This document shows, one piece after another, positions 8,782 through 16,765 of a stretch of DNA of 64,000 bases; position 1 is the first letter of the stretch; each line of letters starts with the position of its first letter. The translations under genes and the position numbers were made by a program. A model generated the notes under the pieces. The model saw only the letters and a program-made list of their open reading frames with translations, was not told the DNA's origin and searched no databases. The stretch is from Candidatus Loosdrechtia aerotolerans (GTDB lineage: Bacteria > Planctomycetota > Brocadiia > Brocadiales > Brocadiaceae), in assembly GCA_021646405.1 (NCBI GenBank), contig SOER01000002.1, positions 62,001 to 126,000 on the forward strand. The letters run 5' to 3'.

Positions 8782-8937
8782 ATGACAGTAAAGAAGTACA
8801 TAAAAGGTCTGAACGACGAAAAGGATAGATACGATCGAATGAAAGAACGTTTCCAGAAAAAAAACCGAAACCGGAAACAATCCAAGAGATTAAGACCAGA
8901 ACATTATTATGAATATGATGAAAATGATGAATACTAG
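8782..8937 (+). CDS. Small, highly charged hypothetical protein
   Basis: A 51-residue protein with a strongly basic middle (KERFQKKNRNRKQSKRL) and an acidic, Tyr-rich end (YYEYDENDEY). I set the start at ATG 8782, preceded by GAGAGG at 8769-8774; an upstream in-frame ATG at 8746 lacks a ribosome binding site. There is no recognised domain. The composition suggests an unstructured, possibly nucleic-acid-binding peptide. It is embedded in the stress-type cluster with close spacing on both sides, which is the main support for it being real. Confidence 0.5.
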   Translation: MTVKKYIKGLNDEKDRYDRMKERFQKKNRNRKQSKRLRPEHYYEYDENDEY

Positions 8938-8975
8938 AAATATAAGACTAAAAACTTTTTCGTGAAGGAATAGTT

Positions 8976-9182
8976 ATGATAAATAAAGACATTTTAAAGG
9001 GAAAATGGAATCAGTTAAAAGGCGAGGTAAAAAAAAGATGGGGATCACTTACCGATGATGATATTACAAAGATCGAGGGACAGAGTGATAAATTAATAGG
9101 CATCTTGCAAGAAAAATATGGCTACTCAAGAGAGAAGGCAGAAGAGGAGGTCGACCAGTTTCTCGGTACCTCTGCGAGATGA
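8976..9182 (+). CDS. CsbD-family stress protein
   Basis: 68 residues with the CsbD signature: MINKDILKGKWNQLKGEVKK at the start, then RWGSLTDDDITKIEG and a C-terminal 'Y.RE.AE.EV..FL' helix. The length is exactly typical. CsbD-like proteins are small, soluble, abundant under general stress or phosphate limitation in many bacteria; their biochemical function is unknown. It closes the group of very small genes beginning at 6703 and is followed by a hairpin at 9277-9318 that may end the transcript. Confidence 0.92.
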   Translation: MINKDILKGKWNQLKGEVKKRWGSLTDDDITKIEGQSDKLIGILQEKYGYSREKAEEEVDQFLGTSAR

Positions 9183-9276
9183 ACCGAATAGGTAAAGCCC
9201 GCAATACACGGGTTACAAACATTACCTAATCTATCAGCCACTCCTGGAGGATAACGATAGCCCTCCATTCCACAAC

Positions 9277-9318
9277 AAACATACACCCGCCTCATCTTCA
9301 AAGAGAGGGTGTATGTTT
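9277..9318 (+). terminator. Hairpin, probable transcription terminator after the CsbD gene
   Basis: Perfect 12-base arms, aaacatacaccc (9277-9288) and gggtgtatgttt (9307-9318), separated by 18 bases and followed by tataat rather than a long T-run. The position between csbD and the hemerythrin gene suggests a terminator of moderate strength or an RNA-stabilising hairpin. Confidence 0.5.
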
Positions 9319-9367
9319 TATAATATGGTAAGTTATTCATATGAGAGAATTTTGGCCGGAGGAAAAA

Positions 9368-9817
9368 ATGGATATTTTTCAAATGATAAAAAGTGATCAT
9401 AAAAAGGTTAAGGACCTCTTTAAAAAGATGAAAGGTAAACCGAAAGGTGGCACCCGGGAATCTCCAGAAGATATTTTTCCTGAAATTGATAAAGAATTAC
9501 ACGGACATATGGAAGGAGAAGAGAAACTATTCTATTCGACACTTGAGAAAGAAGATGATTTGCGCGAGACGATATTGAAAAATTACGAAGAACACGGTAT
9601 CGCAAAAAAGATGCTTGAAGACATGGATAAAATGTCCAAAGGGGACGAGAAATGGATGGCAAAACTCTCTGTGCTGAGAGATGTTGTAGAACGACATATG
9701 AAAGATGAGGAAGGCGATATGTTTAAGAAAGCGAGAAAGGTTATTAAAAGAGATCAGGCACAGGAATTGGGAAAACGTTTTGAGGAGGAAAAGAAAAGTA
9801 TCCTTCAGGCAGTGTAA
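9368..9817 (+). CDS. Hemerythrin-like HHE-domain protein
   Basis: 149 residues. The first part (MDIFQMIKSDHKKVKDLFKKM) is the H-bearing first helix; HGHMEGEEKLFY carries the HxxxE pair near residue 52; a further EEHG and ERHMKDEEGDMF supply the remaining His/Glu ligands. This is the non-heme di-iron HHE cation-binding fold (four-helix bundle), which may bind O2 or NO or serve iron storage. The start is ATG 9368, preceded by GGAGG at 9358-9362; a longer form from 9341 lacks this. It sits at the end of the stress-type cluster, consistent with oxygen or nitrosative stress protection in an anaerobe (inference). Confidence 0.88.
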   Translation: MDIFQMIKSDHKKVKDLFKKMKGKPKGGTRESPEDIFPEIDKELHGHMEGEEKLFYSTLEKEDDLRETILKNYEEHGIAKKMLEDMDKMSKGDEKWMAKLSVLRDVVERHMKDEEGDMFKKARKVIKRDQAQELGKRFEEEKKSILQAV

Positions 9818-9886
9818 ATACTTACGATGATTGTACCGATAGTTCTATTTCCACGAGTATAATTACAGCAGAAGGAGAGAAACAAA

Positions 9887-10342
9887 ATGCAAGGGTTCAA
9901 ATCTCTTATAACTTTATTAAGTATTTTCATTCTGGGATATTCAATCTCATATGGTGAATATGAGAAATCAGAAGAAAGAGAGAGGATACGTGCAGGTACT
10001 GAATGGAATGGAGAGAAAGCAAAAGAGATTCTGGTTGTAAGCACAGACTATACAACACAACAAAAGGCGGAATATGAACGGCAGATAGAAGACAAACTGA
10101 GGGAATTTGATAAAATAGATAGAGAACTAAGCTCCAGGGCAGCAGGACTCAGCGATAAAGATAGAGTAGTTTTTAACATGAAAAGAGATGAATTTATGTT
10201 GAGGAAGAAAGCTGCGTATGAGAAATTAAAGGACCTGAAAACCGCAAGTGTTAAGTCCTGGATGCAGATAAAAACAGAGCTGGATGGCTCTATAGCTTAT
10301 TTAGCCACATTTTACGATAAGGAATTTTCTCAGTACAGATAA
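9887..10342 (+). CDS. Exported coiled-coil-like hypothetical protein
   Basis: 151 residues with a signal peptide (MQGFKSLITLLSIFILGYSISYG, cleavage near residue 23) and then a strongly charged helical region with heptad-like Leu/Ile spacing (YERQIEDKLREFDKIDRELS). No catalytic motif is visible. The helical periplasmic part is similar in style to small periplasmic proteins made under stress, but I do not recognise the family. A good AGAAGGAGAG ribosome binding site precedes ATG 9887. Confidence 0.6.
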   Translation: MQGFKSLITLLSIFILGYSISYGEYEKSEERERIRAGTEWNGEKAKEILVVSTDYTTQQKAEYERQIEDKLREFDKIDRELSSRAAGLSDKDRVVFNMKRDEFMLRKKAAYEKLKDLKTASVKSWMQIKTELDGSIAYLATFYDKEFSQYR

Positions 10343-10370
10343 CAAATAGAGAGAATCTGGGGGACACACT

Positions 10371-10910
10371 ATGTATCGGTTATTACTACCATATTTTGCT
10401 GTCTGTTTTTTTTCCCTTATTTTTATCAATATGAAAAATAGCTATACAGAAATACTTCTGTCAGAATCGGCACAAAAGGAAGGAGCAGGCGAAATACAAT
10501 CTTCCCAACCAGGCAAACCTCTTCCCTGCCAGCCTACTCCACCTGCCGAATTAGGACCTTTTTACGAGCCAAATGCACCAGAGCGAATGAGTGTTGGTAC
10601 AGGCCATACTTTAAGCGGCGTTGTTAGATCAAGTGCAGACTGTTCCCCTATAAAAGGTGCGCGTATTGAAATTTGGCTAGCTGGCCCGGATGGTAAATAT
10701 AGCAGCGATTATCGTGCAACACTCTATTCAAAGAAGTCCGGAGAATATCGATTTGAGAGTCATTTTCCTCCATCGTATTCCGGAAGACCTCCCCATATCC
10801 ACATAAAAATCGAGGCCAGGGGCTATCAGACACTTATTACACAGTTTTATCCAATAAAAGGACAATTTGATAGTAAATTTGACCTGGTGCTTGTTCCCAT
10901 TAGTCAGTAA
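10371..10910 (+). CDS. Exported protein with the intradiol ring-cleavage dioxygenase fold
   Basis: 179 residues. An N-terminal hydrophobic segment (residues 1-22) is an export signal or anchor. The rest follows the catalytic core of protocatechuate 3,4-dioxygenase-like proteins: GPFYEPNAPER, a beta-rich domain with GARIEIWLAGPDGKY, then SGEYRFES...PPSYSGRPPHIHIKIEARG and LITQFYP. The conserved iron ligands are two Tyr and the HxH pair; candidate residues here are a Tyr in SSDYRA, the Tyr of PPSY and both His of PPHIH. Cytosolic enzymes cleave catechols; a short exported version could act on phenolics outside the membrane or be a carbohydrate/peptide-associated relative. Substrate unknown. Confidence 0.75.
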   Translation: MYRLLLPYFAVCFFSLIFINMKNSYTEILLSESAQKEGAGEIQSSQPGKPLPCQPTPPAELGPFYEPNAPERMSVGTGHTLSGVVRSSADCSPIKGARIEIWLAGPDGKYSSDYRATLYSKKSGEYRFESHFPPSYSGRPPHIHIKIEARGYQTLITQFYPIKGQFDSKFDLVLVPISQ

Positions 10911-11125
10911 AAATCTTTATTATCAGGTAAATCATGTGGTAGATGAGATGATTCCTTCATTCATAAAGCCTTTTGAAAATACACAGTTTCCGTGGAATAT
11001 CTATCTGAATAACAGCAATAGTATTAAGGATATTTTCCAAAAACTTCAGGATGTATTTCATCGATGTTAAAAACAGGGGAAATGACTATTTCCTTAAAAT
11101 GGTAGGCGGAAATAATGAGGAATGA

Positions 11126-12199
11126 ATGAGACTCATGCTCTACACACGCCGGTTTATTTTATATCTTAGCGGTTTATTTATCGTATCCCATTTCTTTTTA
11201 CGATGTAATTCCAGAATAAGACTCCCTTTTTTTACTTCTCAAAATAAGAAAATTACCCCACAGGAATTTACGAACCCATACAGAGATAATGAAAAATCCT
11301 TAGTAAGCATTGTTGGCGGAGAGGATATTAGATTGATGATCAGAGAAGCTGTTTCTCTGATCGGCGGTTTCGATAAAATCGATATTAAAGGAAAGCTTGT
11401 TCTTGTTAAACCGAATATTGTTACCGGAGACAGCAATCCTACTACTACAAACCCTGAGGTTGTAGGGGCTGTGGTAAGGCTCCTTCATGAGAAAGGTGCA
11501 CAAAGGGTTATTGTAGGGGATATGTGGGATATGTCTGGACTCATGACATTCTCAACTGCATGGAATATGAAAAAAACAGGTATTCGTGAAGCTGCAGAAG
11601 AGGCTGGTGCTGAAGTTGTTTGTTTTGAAGATTATCCCTGGCTTGAAGTAGAATTGTTAAACACCAAATATATTAAAAATATCTCTATTTCAGAATGGAT
11701 ACATAAAGCAGATAGGATAATAAACCTTCCGGTAATAAAAACCCATAAATATGCTACCTATAGTATCAGTCTCAAAAATTTTATCGGAGCTACCCACTGG
11801 AAACAACGACCCTATTTCGTTGATAGGGACCACTGGGAGGAAGTAATATCAGAAATCAACCAGGCTTATACCCCACATCTTAATATTATTGATGGAACAA
11901 CTTCAATGATTACAGGAGGTCCGAGGAGTGGAATGACTGTCAAAACCAACATTATTCTCGTCAGCGGGGATAGGATTGCGGCTGATATTACAGGATTGGG
12001 TATCATAAAGAGCTTTGGCAAATGCCCAGAGATAGTTAACAAGGGTGTGTGGGAACAAAGACAGATAAAGAGGGCAGTAGAAATGGGACTTGGAGCAGGA
12101 AAAGGCCAGATAGCACTGAAAGATAAAGCCCTGAACGGATATAATAACACCTTTCATGACCTTGTTCGAAAAATTAAGGAATACATCGAGGTAATTTAA
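11126..12199 (+). CDS. DUF362-domain protein with an N-terminal membrane anchor
   Basis: 357 residues. A basic-hydrophobic N-terminus (about 1-27, containing FLRC) can serve as signal or lipid anchor. The DUF362 domain covers about 55-345: KLVLVKPNIVTGDSNPTTTNP, GAQRVIVGDM, INLPVIKTHKYATYSISLKN and GTTSMITGGPRSG are typical blocks. Many DUF362 proteins carry an extra 4Fe-4S ferredoxin part; no CxxCxxC motif is present here. The function of the family is not established. GAGG at 11117-11120 precedes ATG 11126; a second ATG at 11135 is possible. The 215-base gap before it holds no convincing gene. Confidence 0.85.
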   Translation: MRLMLYTRRFILYLSGLFIVSHFFLRCNSRIRLPFFTSQNKKITPQEFTNPYRDNEKSLVSIVGGEDIRLMIREAVSLIGGFDKIDIKGKLVLVKPNIVTGDSNPTTTNPEVVGAVVRLLHEKGAQRVIVGDMWDMSGLMTFSTAWNMKKTGIREAAEEAGAEVVCFEDYPWLEVELLNTKYIKNISISEWIHKADRIINLPVIKTHKYATYSISLKNFIGATHWKQRPYFVDRDHWEEVISEINQAYTPHLNIIDGTTSMITGGPRSGMTVKTNIILVSGDRIAADITGLGIIKSFGKCPEIVNKGVWEQRQIKRAVEMGLGAGKGQIALKDKALNGYNNTFHDLVRKIKEYIEVI

Positions 12200-12220
12200 G
12201 ATTCTTCATAAAAAAAGGAC

Positions 12221-12433
12221 ATGATAGTGAGAACCGGAATCGTAATTGCATTGCTTTTTATCTTTAATCCGATGTTTTCTGTACCGGTATTGATTACTCA
12301 AGAGGGAACAGAATGGAGAGGCAGTGGGTGTCGGAGCTATAGGAAGGCTGTGAAGTATGACCAGGCGTATAATGCTAAAACCGTCGAAACCGTTAATGGT
12401 AAACCACTCTGGGGTGAATGGAAACGGCATTAA
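12221..12433 (+). CDS. Small exported hypothetical protein
   Basis: A 70-residue product with an N-terminal signal-like segment (MIVRTGIVIALLFIFNPMFS) and a short polar, basic remainder containing one Cys (GSGCRSYRKAVKYDQAYNA). AAAAAAAGGAC just upstream of ATG 12221 supplies a ribosome binding site, and it follows the DUF362 gene by 21 bases, so the two are probably cotranscribed. No family is recognised. Confidence 0.5.
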   Translation: MIVRTGIVIALLFIFNPMFSVPVLITQEGTEWRGSGCRSYRKAVKYDQAYNAKTVETVNGKPLWGEWKRH

Positions 12434-12767
12434 TTCTAAACGCGGGATGCCCCTGCTGCTCGTAGGAGCTCAAGCGTAAAGGCCTGTGTAAAAATCTAAA
12501 GAAGATTGTACTGAATGTACGTGCTATTTTTAATATCCTTTACAAATACCCTGTGATCTAATTTTGTCTGTAACGCGATTTTTGTATCCTTTTTTTCACC
12601 GTAGTACTATAACCTTCATATAGCAACCCCTTAAGTCTTTATTTATTCCCTCAATTTAAGATTCAAAACTTCCAGTCAATTTGTTTGTAATAATTATTTA
12701 AAGAGAGAAGAGGTGTACATATTACCGTATTGTATTTTTTTATACTTAATAAGAAAGGAGAAGAACT
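12434..12767. other. Intergenic region before the CxxC secreted protein
   Basis: AT-rich DNA without a supported gene. Short Cys/Ser-like open frames are absent on both strands. AAGAAAGGAG at about 12751-12760 is the ribosome binding site of the next gene. I see no strong palindrome here. Confidence 0.35.
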
Positions 12768-13217
12768 ATGTTAAGGAGACTACAAATAGTAATGTACTGC
12801 ATGCTGGCTTTTGGCATATCATACTGTTCTTTGAATAGTATTGGACCAAAGAAACCTGCTGAAGCTAACGATATATCGAATATGAATGGAAACCCACATC
12901 ATGGAGGTTATGAAAGGTGCAAAATGTGCGGTGAACGTTATATACATTATAAAAAAGGTCCCATGGCCTTGGCACACCGTGCCGGAGAGGAATTGTTAAT
13001 AGAGAAAATAAAAGCAAAGCTTGATGAAAAGGTAGGGAATCAATTAGACAAAGTAGCCGACACCTTAGCTAGCGCCTTAATCCAGAAATATAAGGCAATG
13101 AAAGAATGTAAGAAACAATTTAAAGATTTTGAAAAACAAATAGAAGAAGCCTTCATGATGGAAGGTGGTAAAGAAGGAGGGGGTGGCGAAGGAGAAGAAG
13201 AGGAACTGATGTTTTAG
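12768..13217 (+). CDS. Secreted or lipid-anchored protein with a CxxC motif and Gly/Glu-rich tail
   Basis: 149 residues. The N-terminus (MLRRLQIVMYCMLAFGISYC) is a signal sequence; Cys20 in ISYC-SLN may be a lipobox-like cysteine. After export, a small motif NPHHGGYERCKMCGERYIHY (His-His and CxxC) could bind a metal ion or heme-free cofactor. A helical region follows (LIEKIKAKLDEKVGNQLDKVADTLASAL) and the C-terminus is rich in Gly and Glu (GGGGEGEEEEL). No family is recognised; the CxxC part resembles a zinc-ribbon knuckle. Confidence 0.6.
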   Translation: MLRRLQIVMYCMLAFGISYCSLNSIGPKKPAEANDISNMNGNPHHGGYERCKMCGERYIHYKKGPMALAHRAGEELLIEKIKAKLDEKVGNQLDKVADTLASALIQKYKAMKECKKQFKDFEKQIEEAFMMEGGKEGGGGEGEEEELMF

Positions 13218-13296
13218 GTTTACAGGGTTTCTCTTCTCAATTTTCCGGGTAGGAGACCTCGGTACAGTTTTATCCGGGAAGTTTTTACTATTGTAC

Positions 13297-13341
13297 CGGG
13301 CTTACTCAGGCCATTGGTTTCCAATGGCCTGAGTAAGCCCG
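13297..13341. terminator. Perfect 21-base inverted repeat with 3-base loop
   Basis: Arms at 13297-13317 (begins cgggcttactcaggccattg) and 13321-13341 are exact reverse complements, with loop ttt. There is no T-run after the right arm, so a classical Rho-independent terminator is not certain; it could be a bidirectional terminator, an mRNA-end protector or a protein-binding palindrome. It lies between two plus-strand genes. Confidence 0.55.
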
Positions 13342-13427
13342 AATAAGCATTATATCTAGTCATTGAAAAGGATGTTGCCTCTATTATCCTGTTTTGTCAG
13401 GATAAGGGTTTATGGAGAGTAGTTATA

Positions 13428-14429
13428 ATGAAAATAATACGAGTTTTTACACTATCTGTTCTTTTAGTTCTGCAACAGTTTGTCGTAGTTCATACTTATT
13501 TTGCCGAAGAGTGGGGCCTAAAAGAACAAACGCCGGAAGTTGATCAATGTGATAGTGTTATTTTACACTATGATGGAAAAACATGGAGCACTGTGTATCA
13601 CGGGTTTAATATGTGGCTTCATGATATTTATGGGTTTGACGATAACAACATCTTTGCCATCAGTAATGAGGGTGCTTTGTTACATTATGACGGTAAATCA
13701 TGGACTAATATCGATACAGGAAACACCCACAGGTTCAACAGAATATGGGGCAGTGATAAAGATGATATTTATATAGCGGGAGACTACGGTGTGGTTCTCC
13801 ATTATGACGGGAAAGAATGGAAAAAACGTGAAATTGGTCTTGATGATTGGCTAAGTGATGTTCGTGGTTTTCATAGAGATGATATATTTTTTGTAGGAAC
13901 CATGGGGAGGATATTGAATTACCGGGGTAAGAACTGGGAGAGACACAATAGCGGTACCAGCAGTTGGCTTTATGGTATTTGGGGGAAGGATAGGAACAAC
14001 ATGTACGTTGTAGGAGATTATGGTACGATCCTTTCCTATAATGGAGAGGAATGGAAGAAGCATATACAGGACACAAATAAAAAGCTCATGAGTATTTGGG
14101 GTACAGATTTAAACAACATATTTGCTGTTGGTGCAGACGGTACTGTCCTTCATTATGATGGTATTATATGGGGACAGCAGATAAGCCGTACCGACAACTG
14201 GTTAAGAAAGATATGGGGCATTGATAAAAATACCGTCTTTGCCGTGGGAGATCAGGGAACAATTATACACTATAATGGCTCGGAATGGACCCTGCATGAG
14301 AGTGGTACAGATCATCTCCTGTCCGGTATCTGGGGAAATAGAAACGACAGTATCTATGTTGTAGGATATAACCCGGCCACCCTGTATTACCGTATTTCAT
14401 ATAGTCCGTTAGGTGCAAGATTAAGATAA
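13428..14429 (+). CDS. Secreted seven-repeat beta-propeller-like protein
   Basis: 333 residues: a signal peptide (MKIIRVFTLSVLLVLQQFVV) and then seven nearly regular repeats of about 39-40 residues. Each repeat reads roughly 'ILHYDGK.W......(W)L..IWG.D.NNIFAVGD.G', with an eighth partial strand (ATLYYRISYS) at the end. Seven blades with a split last blade is what a closed propeller ('velcro' closure) would need. No catalytic residue stands out, and the repeats differ from WD40 and Kelch in having the 'W..IWG...(I/V)(Y/F).VG..G' core, like Ycf48/BNR-related propellers. Probably a periplasmic binding or assembly protein. Confidence 0.75.
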   Translation: MKIIRVFTLSVLLVLQQFVVVHTYFAEEWGLKEQTPEVDQCDSVILHYDGKTWSTVYHGFNMWLHDIYGFDDNNIFAISNEGALLHYDGKSWTNIDTGNTHRFNRIWGSDKDDIYIAGDYGVVLHYDGKEWKKREIGLDDWLSDVRGFHRDDIFFVGTMGRILNYRGKNWERHNSGTSSWLYGIWGKDRNNMYVVGDYGTILSYNGEEWKKHIQDTNKKLMSIWGTDLNNIFAVGADGTVLHYDGIIWGQQISRTDNWLRKIWGIDKNTVFAVGDQGTIIHYNGSEWTLHESGTDHLLSGIWGNRNDSIYVVGYNPATLYYRISYSPLGARLR

Positions 14430-14447
14430 TATGGGAGTATATACGAT

Positions 14448-15656
14448 ATGTCTGAACAGAGAAAGGATACCCGGAGAAAGCGTGACGGTTTCCTCAATAC
14501 CTGGTACTACAAGCTCTTTTTAGCAATTACTATTATTGCGGTCCTGATTCTTACCATCCGTATCGTACTCAACCCCGTTGCCCTTTATTTTACAAGGGAA
14601 TCACTTGGAGAACTTCAGGGATATACCGGGACGGTTAAAGATGTATCAGTATCAGTTGTACCACCCAGATTTGAAATTGCTGATATTAAGCTTGCCGAGG
14701 ACCCCGGGAAACCGAATGAATTCCTTTTTTCTGCAGAACGCATCCGGCTTTCTCTCGTAGAAAATATGCTCTTAAAAGGAACTCTGGTTGCAAATGTGAC
14801 TCTTGATTATCCTAAGGTGGTATTTGTTCAAGAGAAGGTGGCACCACCAGAGGTGAAGGAAGAAAAGAAACCCCCGGAGATTCCGGATGTAGAAAAAGAA
14901 CTCAAGCAGGTACCACCTCTACGTATTAACCAGGTTGTGATGAATGAAGGTGAGATTGTTTTTGTCGATGCAACAGAGGAGACCCGGCCTCAATTGTGGG
15001 TCCATGATATGAAGGTTGAGGTCAACAATGTTGCAACCCGGGAAAAGCTCGCCCGGGATACACCAACGACTGTTACTGCTACTGCTGTAATCCAGAGATC
15101 CGGAAGAATGAAATTTTTCATGACCGTTAATCCATGGGAAAAAGGGCTTACCTTTTCAGGGGAATTAGAATTAAAGGGATTGGCCTTACCCGATCTCAAA
15201 GATTTCTTCACGGCACAAGCAGAACTCCAGCCTGTAAGAGGTACTTTTAGTCTTTTTGTTACATTTCAGGTAAGGGAGAACAAGATTACCGGTGGAATCA
15301 AACCCATTCTGGAGAATGTAGATGTAGCACCCGAAGATCCCTCCTTTGTAAACTGGCTTAAATCTAAGTTTATCGATGCAACTATATCACTGCTCTCCGG
15401 TACACCGGAAGCCCCGGAAGAGGAAAAGATTGCTACCGTTATTCCTATAAAAGGCACTATACAAGACCCGAATCCACAAATCCTCCCTACCGTTCTCGGA
15501 ATTATCCGTAATGCGTTTGTTGAGGGTTTAGCAGCGGGATTTACCAATCTCCCGCCGCCGACTGCACCCGAGAAGGAAGGTGTTATGGAACAGATATTTG
15601 ATGCCATAACTCCGGAAGGAGGGCCTCCTAAGGCCCAACCAGAAGAAGATGAATAG
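14448..15656 (+). CDS. DUF748 (AsmA-like) envelope protein
   Basis: 402 residues with one N-terminal membrane helix (about residues 22-45) and a long periplasmic region. Characteristic pieces are VSVSVVPPRFEIADIKLAED, INQVVMNEGEIVFVDATEE and SGELELKGLALPDLKDF, which match the AsmA/DUF748 pattern of repeated beta-strands ('G.I.F.D.....P......I...V'). The C-terminus is Pro/Glu-rich. AsmA-like proteins are thought to bridge the inner and outer membrane for lipid transport; that role here is inferred from family. Its 3' end overlaps the next gene by 8 bases, so the two are coupled. A second, much larger DUF748 gene lies at 52034. Confidence 0.8.
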   Translation: MSEQRKDTRRKRDGFLNTWYYKLFLAITIIAVLILTIRIVLNPVALYFTRESLGELQGYTGTVKDVSVSVVPPRFEIADIKLAEDPGKPNEFLFSAERIRLSLVENMLLKGTLVANVTLDYPKVVFVQEKVAPPEVKEEKKPPEIPDVEKELKQVPPLRINQVVMNEGEIVFVDATEETRPQLWVHDMKVEVNNVATREKLARDTPTTVTATAVIQRSGRMKFFMTVNPWEKGLTFSGELELKGLALPDLKDFFTAQAELQPVRGTFSLFVTFQVRENKITGGIKPILENVDVAPEDPSFVNWLKSKFIDATISLLSGTPEAPEEEKIATVIPIKGTIQDPNPQILPTVLGIIRNAFVEGLAAGFTNLPPPTAPEKEGVMEQIFDAITPEGGPPKAQPEEDE

Positions 15657-16752
15657 AAAAACATCCGAGCAAGAATACAGGAATGAAGATAGGGGAGAGG
15701 GGAACATACATAGTGGCTATTATACCTTTGCCCAGCGTGTGCTCCTGGCTGCAGGAATTGCCGCGTTAATAGCAGTCCTGATGATAATATCCTGGAAAGC
15801 TATTAACGTGCTTCTACTCATCTTTGCAGGTACCCTGATGGCAATTTTTCTCCGTGGTTTAAGCAATCTGTTAAGTAAATATACGCACCTCCCCGCTATT
15901 CTATCACTGGTAATAGTTATACTTGGCATTATGGGAATCTTTGCTTTAATAGGAGGACTTATTGCACCAAGTATAGCAGATCAGATTGATAAACTTATGA
16001 AGACCATACCCGATTCTATCAGTCAGATCAGAAATCAGCTTAAACAATATCCATGGATGAATAAAATCATTGAAAAAGCACCAGGTTTTAATCAAATCGT
16101 ATCTGGTAAGATGAATGTAGTATCGAGGGTAACTGGTTTTTTCTCGACAACGTTTGGTTTTTTTGCTGATGTTATCATTATCCTGATTGTCGGCTTGTTT
16201 CTTTCTATTAATCCCAGCTCATACATTAAAGGTCTTGTAAAACTGGTTCCTATCAGGAAACGTGAACATGCTCATGAAGTCTTGACAAATATTGAAAGCA
16301 CATTATTCTGGTGGCTCATTGGTAAAATTATGTCAATGACTATTATCGGCATACTGATAGGGACAGGATTAAGCTTGCTCGGTATACCGCTTTCGCTCGC
16401 CCTTGGATTTATTGCAGGGTTATTGTCATTCATTCCCAATATAGGGCCTATTTTATCTGCTATACCGGCCGTACTGCTGGCATTAACACAAAGTCCGATG
16501 AAGGCTCTCTACGTTGTATTGCTCTTTGTTGGTATCCAGGCGATGGAGAGTTATTTAATTACACCATATATTGAGAAACACACAGTATCAATGCCTCTCG
16601 CACTTGTTATTGTTGGTCAGGTCTTGATGGGAACTCTCCTGGGAGGGCTGGGTCTTGTATTTGCAACACCGCTCGTAGCGGCCCTTATTGTACTCGTAAA
16701 GATGCTGTATGTTAGAGATATACTGGGTGATACCCAGGTTAAAGTAAAATGA
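15649..16752 (+). CDS. AI-2E-type (PerM) family membrane transporter
   Basis: 367 residues with about eight hydrophobic helices, including LLAAGIAALIAVLMIISWKA, IFAGTLMAIFLRGLS and the conserved glycine-rich C-terminal block GFIAGLLSFIPNIGPILSAIPA, followed by the ESYLITPYIEKHTVSMPLAL segment diagnostic of this family. A central hydrophilic region (residues 105-150) carries the usual amphipathic helices. Family members are putative permeases or antiporters; autoinducer export is shown for few. It overlaps the DUF748 gene and is followed 14 bases later by the YihY gene, so the three form one operon. Confidence 0.92.
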   Translation: MNRKTSEQEYRNEDRGEGNIHSGYYTFAQRVLLAAGIAALIAVLMIISWKAINVLLLIFAGTLMAIFLRGLSNLLSKYTHLPAILSLVIVILGIMGIFALIGGLIAPSIADQIDKLMKTIPDSISQIRNQLKQYPWMNKIIEKAPGFNQIVSGKMNVVSRVTGFFSTTFGFFADVIIILIVGLFLSINPSSYIKGLVKLVPIRKREHAHEVLTNIESTLFWWLIGKIMSMTIIGILIGTGLSLLGIPLSLALGFIAGLLSFIPNIGPILSAIPAVLLALTQSPMKALYVVLLFVGIQAMESYLITPYIEKHTVSMPLALVIVGQVLMGTLLGGLGLVFATPLVAALIVLVKMLYVRDILGDTQVKVK

Positions 16753-16765
16753 AAGGAGCAGTATT

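Noticed and set aside
10911-11125. A 67-residue frame between the dioxygenase-like gene and the DUF362 gene
   Set aside because: It overlaps the dioxygenase 3' end, lacks a ribosome binding site and matches no family; at most a decayed remnant.
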